64,000 nucleotides of DNA from Acridotheres tristis (Eukaryota; Chordata; Aves; Passeriformes; Sturnidae), in NCBI GenBank assembly GCA_037013685.1, contig CM072886.1:67966433-68030432 (forward strand), read 5' to 3'. Position numbers and translations under genes: made by a program. Positions 1 to 13,140 of this stretch are shown in pieces. Within the stretch, counting starts at the first letter, position 1; every line of letters begins with the position of its first letter. The notes beneath the pieces were generated by a model. That model ran no database searches. It was given only the letters and a program-made list of their open reading frames with translations, and was not told the DNA's origin.

Positions 1-354
1 TTCTCTATCCTTGCACTTTACTCCTTTCATACCAGGATTTTACAGCCATAATAGACCTGACTGAGCAAAGCCTGCCTTCCCACACTCAGCAGTAGCAATT
101 CTGTAATTCTATAATTGTTGAGGATAGTCACTTAATTAGTTGATACAGTTAAAGATAGCACAAGAACTTTTTTTTTTTAAAAAGTAGTTTCTGTCCAAAG
201 TAAGATAACGGATTCCCTGACAATACAGTCAAAAATACACTTAGAAAAGGTGTACAGAAAACAAATAACATGACCATTAAAGATATTTCCTCTCCTTCAA
301 CACTGAAAATTAAAACGACAAAGGAACTAATGTTTTACTCCCATTCCTTTTCAC

Positions 355-368
355 TTTTTTTTTTTTTT
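355..368. repeat. T14 homopolymer
   Basis: Fourteen consecutive T on the plus strand, followed by a C/T-rich stretch. I see no retropseudogene body next to it. Confidence 0.9.
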
Positions 369-3300
369 CCCTCTCCTGTTTTAATTTGAGAGAAGTCAGT
401 CAAAGAAGGGATGACACTCCACCCTGCCCATGCACAGGATTTCCTCTTCCTTCTTTCATTCTGCTTTGCATTCTCACATTTAAAAACATAAAAATATAAG
501 ACGCTGACTAAAATGGAAGTGTATTCGACTGAAGAATAAACTTTCAATATTAATGCTATTGTTTATAGAGGGATCTTTCTCCTAAGGGAGCACCCACATT
601 TATTAAAAACAGTCTGAAAACTACAAATATCCAAGTCTGACTTAGATACCAATCAGTTTGGGTTCATTACAAAGCAAGGAGTTGCTGGAAAGGTCTAGTT
701 TATATGTTACTAAAATTCTTTGGAGCGTTAAGACTTTGCTTCAAGTTTTTATCAGCTCCTCATTACAAGCTGCTGCCTAATTTTACCATAAATCACGTGT
801 TTCATGTCTGTAATAATTCAGACTATTGTCTGCCACTCAGAAGTTTAGTTCTTGTGTTTACTAACTAGATCTCAACCATTAAATGCTATTCTGTACAGCA
901 AAAAGTAGATGAAAGGACTTCACCTACCCTTCAACAAACCAACAATTGCTCCTAAGAAGGCAGCTCCCAAGTAGAAGAACTGCCTGGTGTAGCCAAGTGG
1001 TCAACACCTGACAATCTCAAAACCCTTAGAGGAAAAGTGAGATTAAGACCTCTTAGCTGCAGCTCTCTTCTGATAAAAAGCAGCTGCAATACAGAGACAA
1101 CTACAACCAGTAGAAGAAAAATATTCCAGCTCCCTCAGCTAGGTCCTTCATATTTAAAAAGACTCAAAGTTTGCCATGGGGCAATAAGGAAAGCAGTGTG
1201 GTGCAGTCTTTCAAAGAGAAGCTAAAATAATTTTCCAGATCATGTCTGTCCCCCACATTTCAGATACATGGACAAAAAAGGTACAGGAAAAAAATCTTCC
1301 AGGGCTCCATCCACCCTTATTGATAATTCAGGGCTGAAGAAAACAGACTTTAGGAGAAATGAGAATACAAATTACCACACAGAAAAATAAAGATAACTGG
1401 TAGGAGATGCTTCCAACCCCCTTCCTCTTTTGTTATGGGAATAACTATTAGAAGCAAGGCTGATTGCCAGTGCTGCCAGTCTGCAATCAAGAAAGAAATG
1501 TAAAAAGATATTTTATGAAACCAAAGTGCAGAACCACTGTATGTAAAAGTCAAAAACGTGACTTCAAAGAGACTGAGTAACATAATTTCAAAATAAAATA
1601 TCAAGGTATATCCCCACCTGTATCTCAGTGAAAACTAAGCAGTTACTTATCACCATTTCATCATTTAAAAAAATCCTATCTATTAATCTCAAACAGAAGG
1701 CTGGTCAGTAGCAGAAAACCATATTACCTTTATTTACTTTGGATTTAAACTCATTTGTTTATGATAAATTTTCATTATAAAATAGATATTTAATTTTGGT
1801 ATTTTTATCTTTTTCCAAGAGTAATATTTCCTCATTTCTACAACTGATTTCAGTCAACTGATAGATTAAAAAAATATATAGATTATATTTAAAGCTTGGT
1901 CATAAGAGTTAGTGTTGTCCTGGTGTGCATAGGAAAATCAAGCTTAATTGCAAACTTTTTTCCTGTTCACTTTCAAATTGTGCCAGATTACAGGACATTT
2001 TTGATATTTAGGGTTTGCTGGTTTGTTTTGTTTTGGTTTTTTTTTCACTCTGAAGCTCTCAGTAAAATAGAAAAAAAAAACCCAAAACCACAAGGAGAGG
2101 AGAGAGTTGCAGGGGTTTGGGCTTTCAGTTGGAGTAGAGCCTCAAGAACAGGAAGGAGGCAGTAATGTCCTTAACATTTCCAAGAAGGCTAAAGAAATTT
2201 GAGAAGCCTTTGCTACTCTACATTCTTTATAACATGGCAGCACAAATTGCAAAAGTGTATTACCAGCCTTATATTAATTTCAAAAAAATTTTGAGGCCTC
2301 TTTCCTGCCATAAAAGGTATATTTATAGGTTTGGTGGCCTTTAATGTTTTGTTTTAACAACTGGGTAATTTAACCATCAGAGCATGTATGTATCTCTACA
2401 GAGAAAAATGTCCACAAGGCTTTACGTGATTAAATGAATCATTAAAATACTTACTGACATATATCAAAGGGAATAGTTTCTTCAGAGCCAGCACAATACA
2501 TTTGGTAAATAAATACATTATTTCATAAATGTACCTTATTTTTATAAATCTCTTTTGCTGACAGAATGAACAGGCTCTGTAAGCCACGACAGCCAGCTGG
2601 CTAGATTTTTATATCCCAGACTATTAAGCTAATCATTCACAAGGACCCTGGAAGCATTTAAAACAAAAAGTACCGATTTTCATCAGTGTAGGTCAAATTC
2701 AAGTCCTGTGTATGAGTGCAACATCCTACACACTCTACAGCAAGGTTCCTATTCTTGAAACAGCAGCAGCACTACTCCCTGCTGTCCTCATCTAAATGGG
2801 AAAAGCTTTCTTGTTTTCTGATCCACTGAAGTGACCTCTCCAGGCTGTAGAACAAGGCTCTAAGAAGTGAAATTTATGTTTCAACACTGGCAACTCTAGC
2901 TCAAATCATTTGGACTTGTATTCTGAAGGATATGTATTCTAAAACCAGACATTTTCTTACATTTAAATTTGTGGGGAGTTCTTCTGAAATCTTCACATAC
3001 TTACAGCCAGGTCCATATGGTAATGTTACATTGTTGAATGAATGAATATTACTTTTATACATACACACAGCATAAGATCCAAATACAGTATCTTTGTACA
3101 CTCTAGTTTTCCTGACACTGAACAAACTTCCTACAATAGTTAAAGCCCTAAGTCATATTTAATAGTCTTTACACATGCAAACTACCAGCTGGTCTGAGTT
3201 GTCTCTTCCATTTAGGAACCAGAAAGCAAAAACAACAATATTTCCCATATTAAATCTAAAAAAATAAAATTATTGCAATACAACTTCAGAAATCATAGGG

Positions 3301-3432
3301 ATTTGTTTGATTAAAACATTCCCAACATTTTTTCCTTAAAACATATGATGAAAGATATGAACCCTTCTTAAAGGAATTCTAAAGAACATTTTCCATTTTC
3401 CTTAAGGACCCCTATCACAGTCCTAAGAACTT

Positions 3433-3445
3433 GGGGGGGGGGGGG
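3433..3445. repeat. G13 homopolymer
   Basis: Thirteen consecutive G on the plus strand (C13 on the GMDS sense strand). Long G runs are much rarer than A/T runs in this AT-rich intron and length variation is likely here. Confidence 0.9.
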
Positions 3446-4792
3446 AGCTTCTTTTTTCTTATTTTCCTTTGCATCAGAGCAAAGAGTGACAGAAGTGTTA
3501 AGGCCAATAGCCAGTCAGTTTCTGCCTTGCATATGCACACCTGTTAGTGAAAGAGGTTCTAAGAAGAGATCTGTCTCACCCTCTTGGGGGTGAAGAAGGG
3601 GCAGAAGGGCACATGGACCTCCTCGGCTCCAGCACCTTACCTGATTCCAGAGCAAACATTCCCTCAAACCTGTTAAAGGAGCAGCTTCAACAGCAAACTT
3701 GCACTACCTGCAATCAGGTCAGGAACTCACCCACAACTTAATCATCCACCAACCACCTAATCAGAAAAGTCTCCTCCAAGCCCCATGTGCAGGAGGCAGC
3801 TGTTTTGAAAGGTGCATCACTGGCATTCAAGAAGGCTGCCGTATGTTTTGTCATGTACAGGTTGATCACAAAACCACTCCAGTGAACTCACAGCACTGAG
3901 GCCATAGCAACACACATCTCAAAACTGCATCCTTTTCCAGCAAGGGTCAGAGAAACCTGCACACATTTCATGGAGGCCCATGTTTTTCCATTCTCATTCT
4001 TCACTTTTTTAAACATAGTCCTGGAATGCTGACACCAGGACCCAGCTGCTGCCATGGATTTCCACTGCAGGTTTGGGAAAGTCACCAAAACAGGTTAAGA
4101 ACTTTGCACTCAATTATAATATTTCAGTTGATTCCAGTGGGTATAAGACTTGACCTCAATCCCATTCGTTTCTCACTATTCCCTAAAGAATCGGAAGAAT
4201 TAAATTTCTTTCATTTTCTCTTTATACCGCATATTGAAACCATTTTGTATTTCATTTTCTTACTTTTTCATACCTCACCCATATCACTTGTTGCCTTTGT
4301 CCCTATAAGAAACATCCCAGATTCTTGGCTGATGAAGTGGCTTCCAGCTTGGTGTAATCTCACAGGTAAGTGGAGAATGGAAGTCTTCATCATGAGGAAA
4401 TTTGACTGTGCAGGTTTCACACTACTGGAAAAGTACCTTAAGCACCAGACTTTATACAGAATAAAGTAGGATACTATTTCAGCTAGAGTTCTGAATAAAA
4501 TATGGTTATTACTACAGAGTTAATAAAATAAACTTTAGTAAGAGACAATTAAGCACTTTCTCTGATTCATCCTCTAGGGCAGAATCCCTCTCCCCAGTAA
4601 TTAACAAGGCACATATGGAGGTCCCCTCCCTGGGCAAAAGTCAGGAGAGGGTAATGAATTTATCAGTGTTGTTACCACTCTCTAATGTTTCACACATGTG
4701 AACAGTCCAGTTGATGGCATCACTCATGACAGGCCTACAAATGCATCTCAACAAATCTGGGCCAGGAAGAATCCTCATCTCACCTTGGAAGG

Positions 4793-4818
4793 CTCTGGAG
4801 TTCCAGGCAACTCCAGAG
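4793..4818. repeat. Perfect 10-bp inverted repeat, 6-nt loop
   Basis: Left arm CTCTGGAGTT (4793-4802), loop CCAGGC, right arm AACTCCAGAG (4809-4818). One such hairpin in 64 kb is close to chance expectation, so no function is claimed. Confidence 0.85.
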
Positions 4819-4924
4819 AACATGGTCTGAGCACAGACACAGGTCTCACTAAAGGAGGCACCCTTTAAAAGGCTTTTTAAAGAAAATATTTATGAATTGC
4901 CTACAGATAGGGTTCTATAGGATT

Positions 4925-4944
4925 AAAAAAAAAAAAAAAAAAAA
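4925..4944. repeat. A20 homopolymer
   Basis: The longest homopolymer in the window. It could be the remnant tail of a retroposed sequence, but the 300 bases before it show no recognisable gene or SINE and I see no target-site duplication. Confidence 0.9.
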
Positions 4945-6761
4945 CTTAAAAGAACTCCCCCTATAACAAATTGAGAAACAAAGCCACCAGAAGCAGCCTG
5001 GCAAATTTACAGAAAATGTAGTTAACAAGTTTTCATTTAATTTTCATCCATCTCTGATTAGTGAAATACAGTATCAGTCATGAAAGAGAAACTACCTATA
5101 ACCTAACTTCTATCCAATTTATTTAATAATGCTATAAATTCAGTGCCTGTGAAATTAATCTCCTCCACATTAACTGATCTGCCATGGTCAGAAAACTCAA
5201 GCACAGGTAGTTCACAGAAAGAGTAATTTTCTGTTCAAGTTAAATCCAGTAAAAGGATGTTAATAAAGAAAAAGTAAATGTATGCAAATAAACGTGTACT
5301 GGAATTTACATTTGAATTTTCAAGAGAAATATTGTAGCAGTACCTGACTATATGTTGGTGCTTACATACAGAAAAGTCATTAAGAAAAAATTTTGTATAT
5401 AGTTGAATATATTGGGACAGATCTTGGTCATATGGATCAAAGGAAAATAAATACAGTATTTTATTTTTATGAAGAATTTAGAAATCCATAGGGAAAAGCT
5501 CTGTACAAATGTAGCAAATGTCCCTAGATAGCTGGGCAAATAAGCCCTGCTCAGTTAATCCTTGGAATTCAGCTCCCCACAGGCCATCAAAAGGCACACC
5601 ACACTAGACTTTCATATATGCTTTATAATGGGAAAATATGACATGTTTCCCAATTTAATTAGCAAAGAAATTTTTTCTCTTCACTTCCAAAGACAGCTCA
5701 TGTAGCTGCACCGAACAGGGAGTCGACTAAACAATGCAACTTACTAGCACGGGACAAAAGGTCATTTGGAAGGGATGTGCCTTTAAGGACTTACAAAGGC
5801 TTCATCCTCAGTCCTGTATTAAAAGAGGAAGCATATCTCAGTAAAGGAAGGATGCCCACTTTAAATAAGGAAATGAGTTTGCAGGATGTACACATGCTGC
5901 TTTCTATTAATGATAAGCAAAGTCTACAGAAAAAGCAAAAGACTGCTCCAGCTTTGGCAGGAGTCATCTTCTTGTGGATTACCTGTAAAGAGCTTTAAAA
6001 TAAACAGACTACAAATAAATGTCCTCAACCTCTTTTTCAAACTGATTTATGTATGTATAATGGGGATTAACAGACTCTGATTACTATATTCTGTGGCAAG
6101 ATATATAATTAAAGACTGATGATTTTACATGTAGGCCAGAGACAACAGCAGTGGTTTGGGGCAGCAAGAATTAGTGGTTGCAATATTTTTTCTCCTTCAA
6201 GCTGAACTTCGCAGCTAGAGAGACTAGCCAGGCTTAATGTCTTTAAGGATTTGCAAATTTCTCTCTTCAAGTTTAATAAACCATCAAAAAGTGATGAGTA
6301 TTTTCCATTAAAAAGCTGGATTTGTTTAAACATGCAATAAAGAATGGATTCTGTTTTGCAACAAGAATTGACTATCTGACCACAAATTTTAAATAAAAAT
6401 AGAAGGTATAGAATGTTTTGCTATACTCTCATTTCACTCTCCTGTGAGCACATATTACTTGATCACTGAAGCTCAAGAGAATGCATATTATGCAGAGTTG
6501 CAGGAAAATTGCTTTAAGACTGAAAAAGGTCGTAAGTAACAATATACAGAAATCTTTAGTATCAATGTAATTGGTTTAAAATATACATACACAAACCAGC
6601 ACGCACACATTCTTGAAAGAAATATGCAAATCTCTTTATATGCATAGATTCAGGTAGAAAGGTGAGGTCACTGCCCTTGAAAAAAAACCAAAACAGTTAA
6701 TGCAAAAAAAATCAAGTTTCCTATTGTCCTTCAATAATGACAGGATTCGGTGTTGCCATCC

Positions 6762-6776
6762 ATTATTATTATTATT
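6762..6776. repeat. (ATT)5 microsatellite
   Basis: Five perfect ATT units on the plus strand; short and likely stable. Confidence 0.85.
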
Positions 6777-8639
6777 ACAACATAAAACATTTTGAGTTTC
6801 AAAGGGTGATTTTTTTTCCTGTTCCCTCCAGAGTCTTTAGGATGACCACAAATTCTGGGTGGCATAGCCATGCAGAAGTGAGCATCCTTCCAAACTCTGA
6901 GCAGGCACAGCCCAGCGTTGGTTCACAGCTGGTTGAGAGAAGCAGGCAGGCTCGTTCCCTCTGCAGCTCGGACCATCACACCCAGCTGGGCCCTCCTCCT
7001 CCTCTGAGCCACTTGGCACATCCAGGCTAAGAGCTCCTTAACAAATGCTATGCTCTGCTTCCAAGATAAACATCGATGGACACTTCAGTGGAAATTCACC
7101 TCCGTGTAACCGGCAAGAACAAGGCTTACACTCCTTACACCACAAAAATCAGCCTCTGTCTCTTTTTTCATTGCCCTTTCTCACTCTTTTAAGACATATT
7201 CCCCATCCAGTCTTCAAAACATTAGTAAGCTGCATGGGGAATGGCATGGAGTTATGAACAACTGCATACTAGGATGGTCATAATCCTTATTTATCCTCTT
7301 CCACCACGTTGCAGAAACAAGTGTACCAAAATCAGGAGCATAGGCTCAGACACACACTGAATACTAAAACTCAGTAATACCACAAGCTTTTTTCCTCAGG
7401 TGCCAGAGCCTGACAGTTCTGGCAATGGTGCCAGAATCACACACAACACTCCCACGTTATCTGAAGTAATTCTGGTTTTAAAGAAATGGTTTGAATAAGA
7501 CTTCAAAATACCTAGCTCTAAAAAGAAAGAGTCTCATTAGACAAAAATCATTTGTTCCACCAGCCTTGGAGGTGTCAACATTTCCATAATACACTCATGT
7601 GTTTAATCTTGATTATTCAGTTGTAAAAGCCTGCTGTTAGCCTGAAACTTGGCATAAAAACATTTTTTAAAAATTCAGCAAAAGTCAGACTGTGTATTAT
7701 ATTACATAAGTGTTTGGTTTTTTAAAAAAGAAATAATTACCAGGATAAAGCTCTTCTGGGTGCTTGTGTAATTCCAAAACAAACAATTTTCCTTGAAAGT
7801 GTCTCCAGGTATTTATGGGAGAGAGGGAAAGAGGGAAATTAAAACTGACCAAGCAATTTCATTTATAAATATAACTTTCTGTATATATTTTTTTCAAACA
7901 AGTATTTATAAGGATTTCCAGCAAGCAGACTTTACACACTTGCATGGCAACCAAATGAATATGGATAGACCACAACAAGTCCCAAGAGCTGTTACTGTCT
8001 ATTGGGTCAATAATATGCAAATTGAGAAGGATTTACAAGCTGGACCATAATGGCTCCTCAGGACCCATTACTTTCTGATGGGTAAATAATACATGTTTTC
8101 TAAACTATTGCCATGCCAAAATACGTGTTTGCCCTTCAGGCTGTAAAAGTTCCAAATAAACCAATTGGATTTGTCAGATAAATAATACATTTAAAGAAGC
8201 AAAATACATGTTTAACTAAACAAGCAATGCACTTAAACACTGACTGAACGATGAATATAGATGCCCATAAATATTGCATATATTTAGATGTTTATTTGGG
8301 ACCAATGAGCAAGAAAATCCAAAAAGGTTACTAGGTATGAGGGGGGTTTTCTCCCTCCTGAACATGTTTACAGACAATTCTTAGAAATATTTGTCAGAAA
8401 TTAAGACCATTCAGACAAAGAAAGTGAAAGCTACTGAAACTGTGTGTACACAAGAAGCAACTACAGATATTATAACTTTTTAAGGTTCTAAAGGCTGTCA
8501 CATTTCTCAAGTTGCCTGCATTGAATGGGATGTTATTAAGCCATTTTCCTGACCATGTCTCAGGATGCTGCTTCTCTGGACTGTCTGATCTCCTCACACT
8601 TTTCTCTCGGGAGGCTTTGGATGAAGAATGTGAGCAAAG

Positions 8640-8930
8640 CTAGGAGGAAAGCACAGATCAAAAGTGTAAGAATTAACCTGATGAGAGTTGGGAAATGCAA
8701 ATCCAGTGTTTGGGAAGGAGAGATAATGCACAGGGATGGTGTGGAGAGCACCAAGGAGGAAGGAACAACGAAAAAAAACGCAGAAGGGAAGAAGCTGATG
8801 GCAAAGACAAAAGGCAAAGAAAGAAAGATGAAAGGACATGAAAGGATCATAGGCAAGAGGAAAAAAAAAATAAAAATAAAAAAAACCAAAAAAACAAACC
8901 AAAAAACCCCACCAAAGCAGAACAAGATGT
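8640..8930. repeat. Purine-rich / A-rich low-complexity tract
   Basis: The plus strand is dominated by A and G (blocks such as GGAGGAAGGAACAACG and AAAGAAAGAAAGATG), passing at 8861-8915 into A-rich sequence with CCA interruptions. Lack of T removes stop codons on one strand and the complementary strand is also open for long stretches, which explains the overlapping open frames at 8555-8944 (plus) and 8560-9117 (minus). The predicted products are low-complexity Lys/Glu or Phe/Leu-rich and are not supported as proteins. Confidence 0.75.
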
Positions 8931-11900
8931 CCTGCAGAATTTGAGATTCTGCAGAGAAACCTTCGTCTCTACCAGAAGCCTGGTAAATTGTGAGACGTAA
9001 CTGAACAATGAGCAAAGATAGTGAGATGAAGTATAATATCAAAATCAAGCTTGAGAAGTACTCAAATGACTCACTTTTAATTTGGACATGCATTTTCTGG
9101 GGACACGTTAAATGCAAAGGCAGTCCTGCTTATTTTGTGATACAAATTCATCTGATGTCAGGCTTGCAAAAACATGCAACACTCCTTTATCTCACATAGA
9201 GACAACACAGTCCAGTCAGGAAATTACTGGTGAATCTTAATTGAAATTAATCAAATTAGAGAACAGTGTGGTTGTGACTGGCTGGATGAATGAATTAACA
9301 ACTGCATTTAAAAGGAGATGCAAGTGCAGAAAGGACCAGAAACAAGACAGACTGTAGTGGGGAAAGGCACTGTGAAAGGAGCACAGGTGATGGAGTCTCA
9401 GAGCCTCTGCTTCCAGGAGAGCTCTAATCAGCAGCAGGCAGCTAAAAGAAAGGCTGCAGTGGTTCACAAGGAATTCGGTGTTATTTTTGTCCTACAGCCC
9501 AGGTAAACCTTTACTTTGGGTGAGGAAGGGATAGATATTGAAGCAAGCCAAATGCTTGAACAAGACCTACATTTAGTAACACCAGCAAACGTTCCTCTGT
9601 TTCCCTTCGGCTGTTTGGAAAGCACTTCCTAAAGGGAAGGTGGTGAAGCTTGTACTGCTACCCTTCTCAAAAACTAACCTGCTGAATAAATAATTTCTTT
9701 CATATTTGCAGGAGTAACAAAATGAATGAGATTCTCCAAAGGGCACTTTGCAACCCTTTGTGTCTTAAGCTAACAAGAATTATTGAAACAATAGGCCTGG
9801 GCAAATCATCGCTTGTTCACTGCTCCAGATACAAAGGAAATTCTGTATTCAATCTCCACTTCCTTCAGCAGCACTCAGATCTCACCTTTGACATTCAACA
9901 GAATATGAAAAGGAATTTTGTCTCTATTTTAATTCATTTTTTTAGCAGTTTCTTTATACTGCAGGGTAATATTTTAGCAGCTAAAATAGTTCATATTTTA
10001 TAATAAATTACATCTGGTGACGCATTGGGGAATATACCACTTTATTAATGTATTTGCTCTGCAAAAAGAAAGATGAGATTGTTGTGTTTTGACAAGCTTT
10101 TTAAAAAGAAATTAATGGCCATGCTCTGGGGTATAAAAAAGTTTCAGCTTAACCTCCACCTCTCACAACTTGTCAATAATAAAATCAGCAGGGAAAAATT
10201 AAATAATAAATTTTCCTTTCTGAAAAACATATTAATCTTTTCTGGACAGCTCTCAAGTTAACAAGGTGTTAATTAAAGTCTAGGTGTATTGATGCAATAT
10301 CCAAGCACTTGTGTCCAAATGAATCTACCACCACTCACAGCCATCTTTATACAGCATTAGAATCATGGACAATCGATCCTCTTGAAGACTTTTACTGGGC
10401 TTTAAATACTCTTGAGAACAGCCTCCTGCACGGTGCATATAGCTCACAAATATTGTTCAAAGATGTTGGATTTAGCACTAGTTTCAAAATTAGGTGAATT
10501 AATCTATCAGGAAAAAAGATTTTGTGTCCAATTACTAGTTCACACATCACAGAAGAGGGGATGGCAACATGGGACTAAAAAATGGTAGGCTATAATTTTA
10601 TTTTTAATATCTACCCATTAGCAGGCATAAACAAGTTAGATCTAGATCTTACAATCAGTGAACAACTAAATTCTCTACAATCTGCTGGACAGGGAAGTAG
10701 AAGAGATGACTTTCTGGATCCAAAGGTCACTTACCTAAACTTCTGGGTTCACCAAGTGGCATCACTGTACTTTTTTGCATGGCCATGATTCAAGGTGTGC
10801 CAACTTGCTATAATCTCACTGATTTCCCAAGGCTGTCACCTGGCACTTCAAACACCCAAAACTCCTGGGAGTTGCTCTTACCCTTTAAGGTACAGCTATT
10901 TAAAAGTACATTCACCTTCCCAACACAACCTCTAATCCTCTGAAATTTCTGATGGAGTTGTATCAGTCTGAAACTCAGTAGAAAAATCCTGCTAAATCCC
11001 CACTGTGGCAAGTCCCCTGTTGTTTACTCATATTATTAAAAAACTACAATTAACTTTAAAAAATGTGTTTTGCTACTGAGGTGGGTCCTGGTCCATAATC
11101 CTTCTTCCTTGCCGCTCTTGCTTCCAGTTTTCTGTCTGGAACTCACCATAGGGAGGAAAGACTGTTGTGACTCACCTGAAGATGGTCCTGTCTTAATGCC
11201 CTTTCATCTAGACTCCTCATCTGGTGAGCAACTGGGTTATTTTCCTTTACTGTTCTTTTTCAGAGTTTAGGATACCTTTCAGTTTTATTTACATGATACG
11301 TGTATCTAGTCTAAACTAAACTTTTATAAAATCATTAGCTAGAGTTAGTCATATGTGCATCAAACCCATGAAACACATAAACGACCAAATCAAAAAATTT
11401 TGAGAGTGAAATGGAGAAAGGAAATTCCCACATTCAAATCACTACACCAGCCTTGAACATCAAACCATCTGGATTAGAATGTAAAAAATTGTAATTCGTT
11501 GTTCTTTCTGCTTTTCATAACCTTTGAACACTGTTCCTCTGAACTGACAATATTCACCTGCCTCATGCTTATCTCCTCCTGCTTTCAAGGTATGATACAC
11601 ACCTGTAAAATGTGGTTGAGCATCTGAAATAAAGAGCAGTAAAACAATCCACAGAAAGTGACCTCTGTTTGGCATGAGGGCTGCTAACAATTCACCCTGG
11701 GTAATTAATTCTCTTGGTCCATATAGTTAATAAGAATTAAAGTGAACACCTCCATCAATTTTAAAGCATACTAAGTTAATGTATATTGTTGATAAGTATG
11801 TGAAGCTCTTTAAAACAACCAGAGAGAGCAAAAATTACTATAGCACAGCTGATTTCAGGTAGTGCTTGATTCAGTTCCTTCCAAGGGCTGTGTCCAATCA

Positions 11901-12669
11901 CATCTATTTCAGCAGTTATGCCATACCAGTACCTGGATGGGGAACATTGTGAGGGATATTCCACAAAAACACCGAGAAGAATGATAAATGATCTGTATTA
12001 CAACACTATGTCAGGAAGCATGTAGGTAGCAAGTTGCCAGCAGATATACCTTCTTTCAGGTAAGTGGTACCTCAATAGCCAGAGATGCCTGGGCCTTTTT
12101 GGAGTACTGGTTGTATAGCACCATATCCTAGGTAAAACTCTTGCAAAGTATTTCCATTGTAGCTGTATAAATCCATCCAGATTTAGTCTCTGATAGCCTC
12201 AATCACTCTTTCAAGCTGGTGTAAGCATATTTGCATGTTCTTCCCCATCTTGTAGAATACAAGCTTTACAAAGAATCACATCAAATAGTTCAGATGAGTT
12301 CCTTGGATTAATATGAAATGAGCATTTTAGGTTTTCTTTAGAAGTCTTTCAGAACCAAGGCATTAAAAGAATGCTATTTAGTAAACTTATCATGGATCAA
12401 ATAATCAGTACTAAAAGTAGAAGTTCTCCACTCTTCCACATCTCTTATTAATTTGCTATGTTCAAGGCAAGGAATGAAAACACTGTCTGGTAACAGAATT
12501 CATTTGCACAAGTTTAAAGACTGATACATAACTAATTAACAGGATTTCTCATACTTCTGTCAAAATAAACCAAAATAAATTGTTTTAGACGTCATTTGTA
12601 TCCCATGCAAATGCTGAAATTCTGAACAAGTTGAACATTTAACACTTCCTCCTCTTCTTCTCTCCCCAG

Positions 12670-12883
12670 GAAAACCCTTCTGATGACAAATTTTCCTCAT
12701 GGAGAAAAGCAGTTTTGGAAAGTCATCATAAGACTGTTCCAGGAGGAACCATGAACCACAACCTGAGACTTAGCTTTGCTATCAAGGTGACCAAACAGAA
12801 GGCATTCAGAGACTGCAGCACGAGATTCAAAACACTCACAGTGGTGCAGAGAATCTTCTCTTGGGCTGTCTCTGGTCTGCAAG
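12670..12883 (+). other. Candidate antisense exon (open frame between good splice-site look-alikes)
   Basis: Not recognised as any known gene. A strong acceptor-like sequence (CCTCTTCTTCTCTCCCCAG) ends at 12669, and the frame starting GAA AAC CCT is open across all 71 codons to a donor-like CTGCAAG|GTGAAG at 12883/12884. The translation (starting ENPSDDKFSS, containing VTKQKAFRDC) matches nothing I know. It lies on the strand opposite GMDS. A lncRNA exon, a cryptic exon, a relic of a lost coding exon and plain coincidence are all possible; coincidence is the most likely. Confidence 0.25.
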
Positions 12884-13031
12884 GTGAAGCATTATGCTGA
12901 AGCATGCCAAAAATCAGAATTCAGTCAGCAAACTTCACCCAGCAGAGAGACATAAAAACCTGACAAACTTCAGAGGGACACTGGAGCCAAACCCGGCCTC
13001 ATCAGCACCCCAGCGGGATTTGTCCTGGCAG

Positions 13032-13140
13032 AACGGCATTCCACTCCTGCCACTTGCCTTCTGCAATTATTAATCTCCTGAGGACTGGGGCAGCTTGGAA
13101 GTTTTACAGAGCATTTACGAGCTCGAGGCCAGTGCACAAG
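13032..13140 (+). other. Possible second antisense exon, weak
   Basis: A near-ideal donor CACAAG|GTAAGG lies at 13140/13141 on the plus strand, 260 bases after the previous candidate exon. Acceptor-like CCTGGCAG ends at 13031; an alternative AG is at 13081-13082. The surrounding 13000-13220 is GC-rich for this window, which also produces open frames on both strands. No product is recognised. Confidence 0.15.

Larger units (their letters stand above)
1..12669. other. Non-coding intron segment, no gene seen
   Basis: AT-rich unique-looking sequence. The largest frames (147 codons at 4026-4469 plus; 93 at 9722-10003 plus; 97 at 6737-7030 plus) show no family motif and lack splice support. A slightly GC-richer patch lies at about 6870-7030. 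No CR1 or SINE was recognised here. Confidence 0.6.

Noticed and set aside
4026..4469. 147-codon plus-strand open frame
   Set aside because: No recognisable motif, hydrophobic low-information composition, and no convincing splice or start context; consistent with a chance frame.
4925..4944. Poly(A) tail of a processed pseudogene
   Set aside because: No gene-like body precedes it and no flanking target-site duplication is visible.
8560..9117. 185-codon hydrophobic minus-strand protein
   Set aside because: It is the complement of a purine-rich tract; its Phe/Leu/Ser-rich content follows from base composition.
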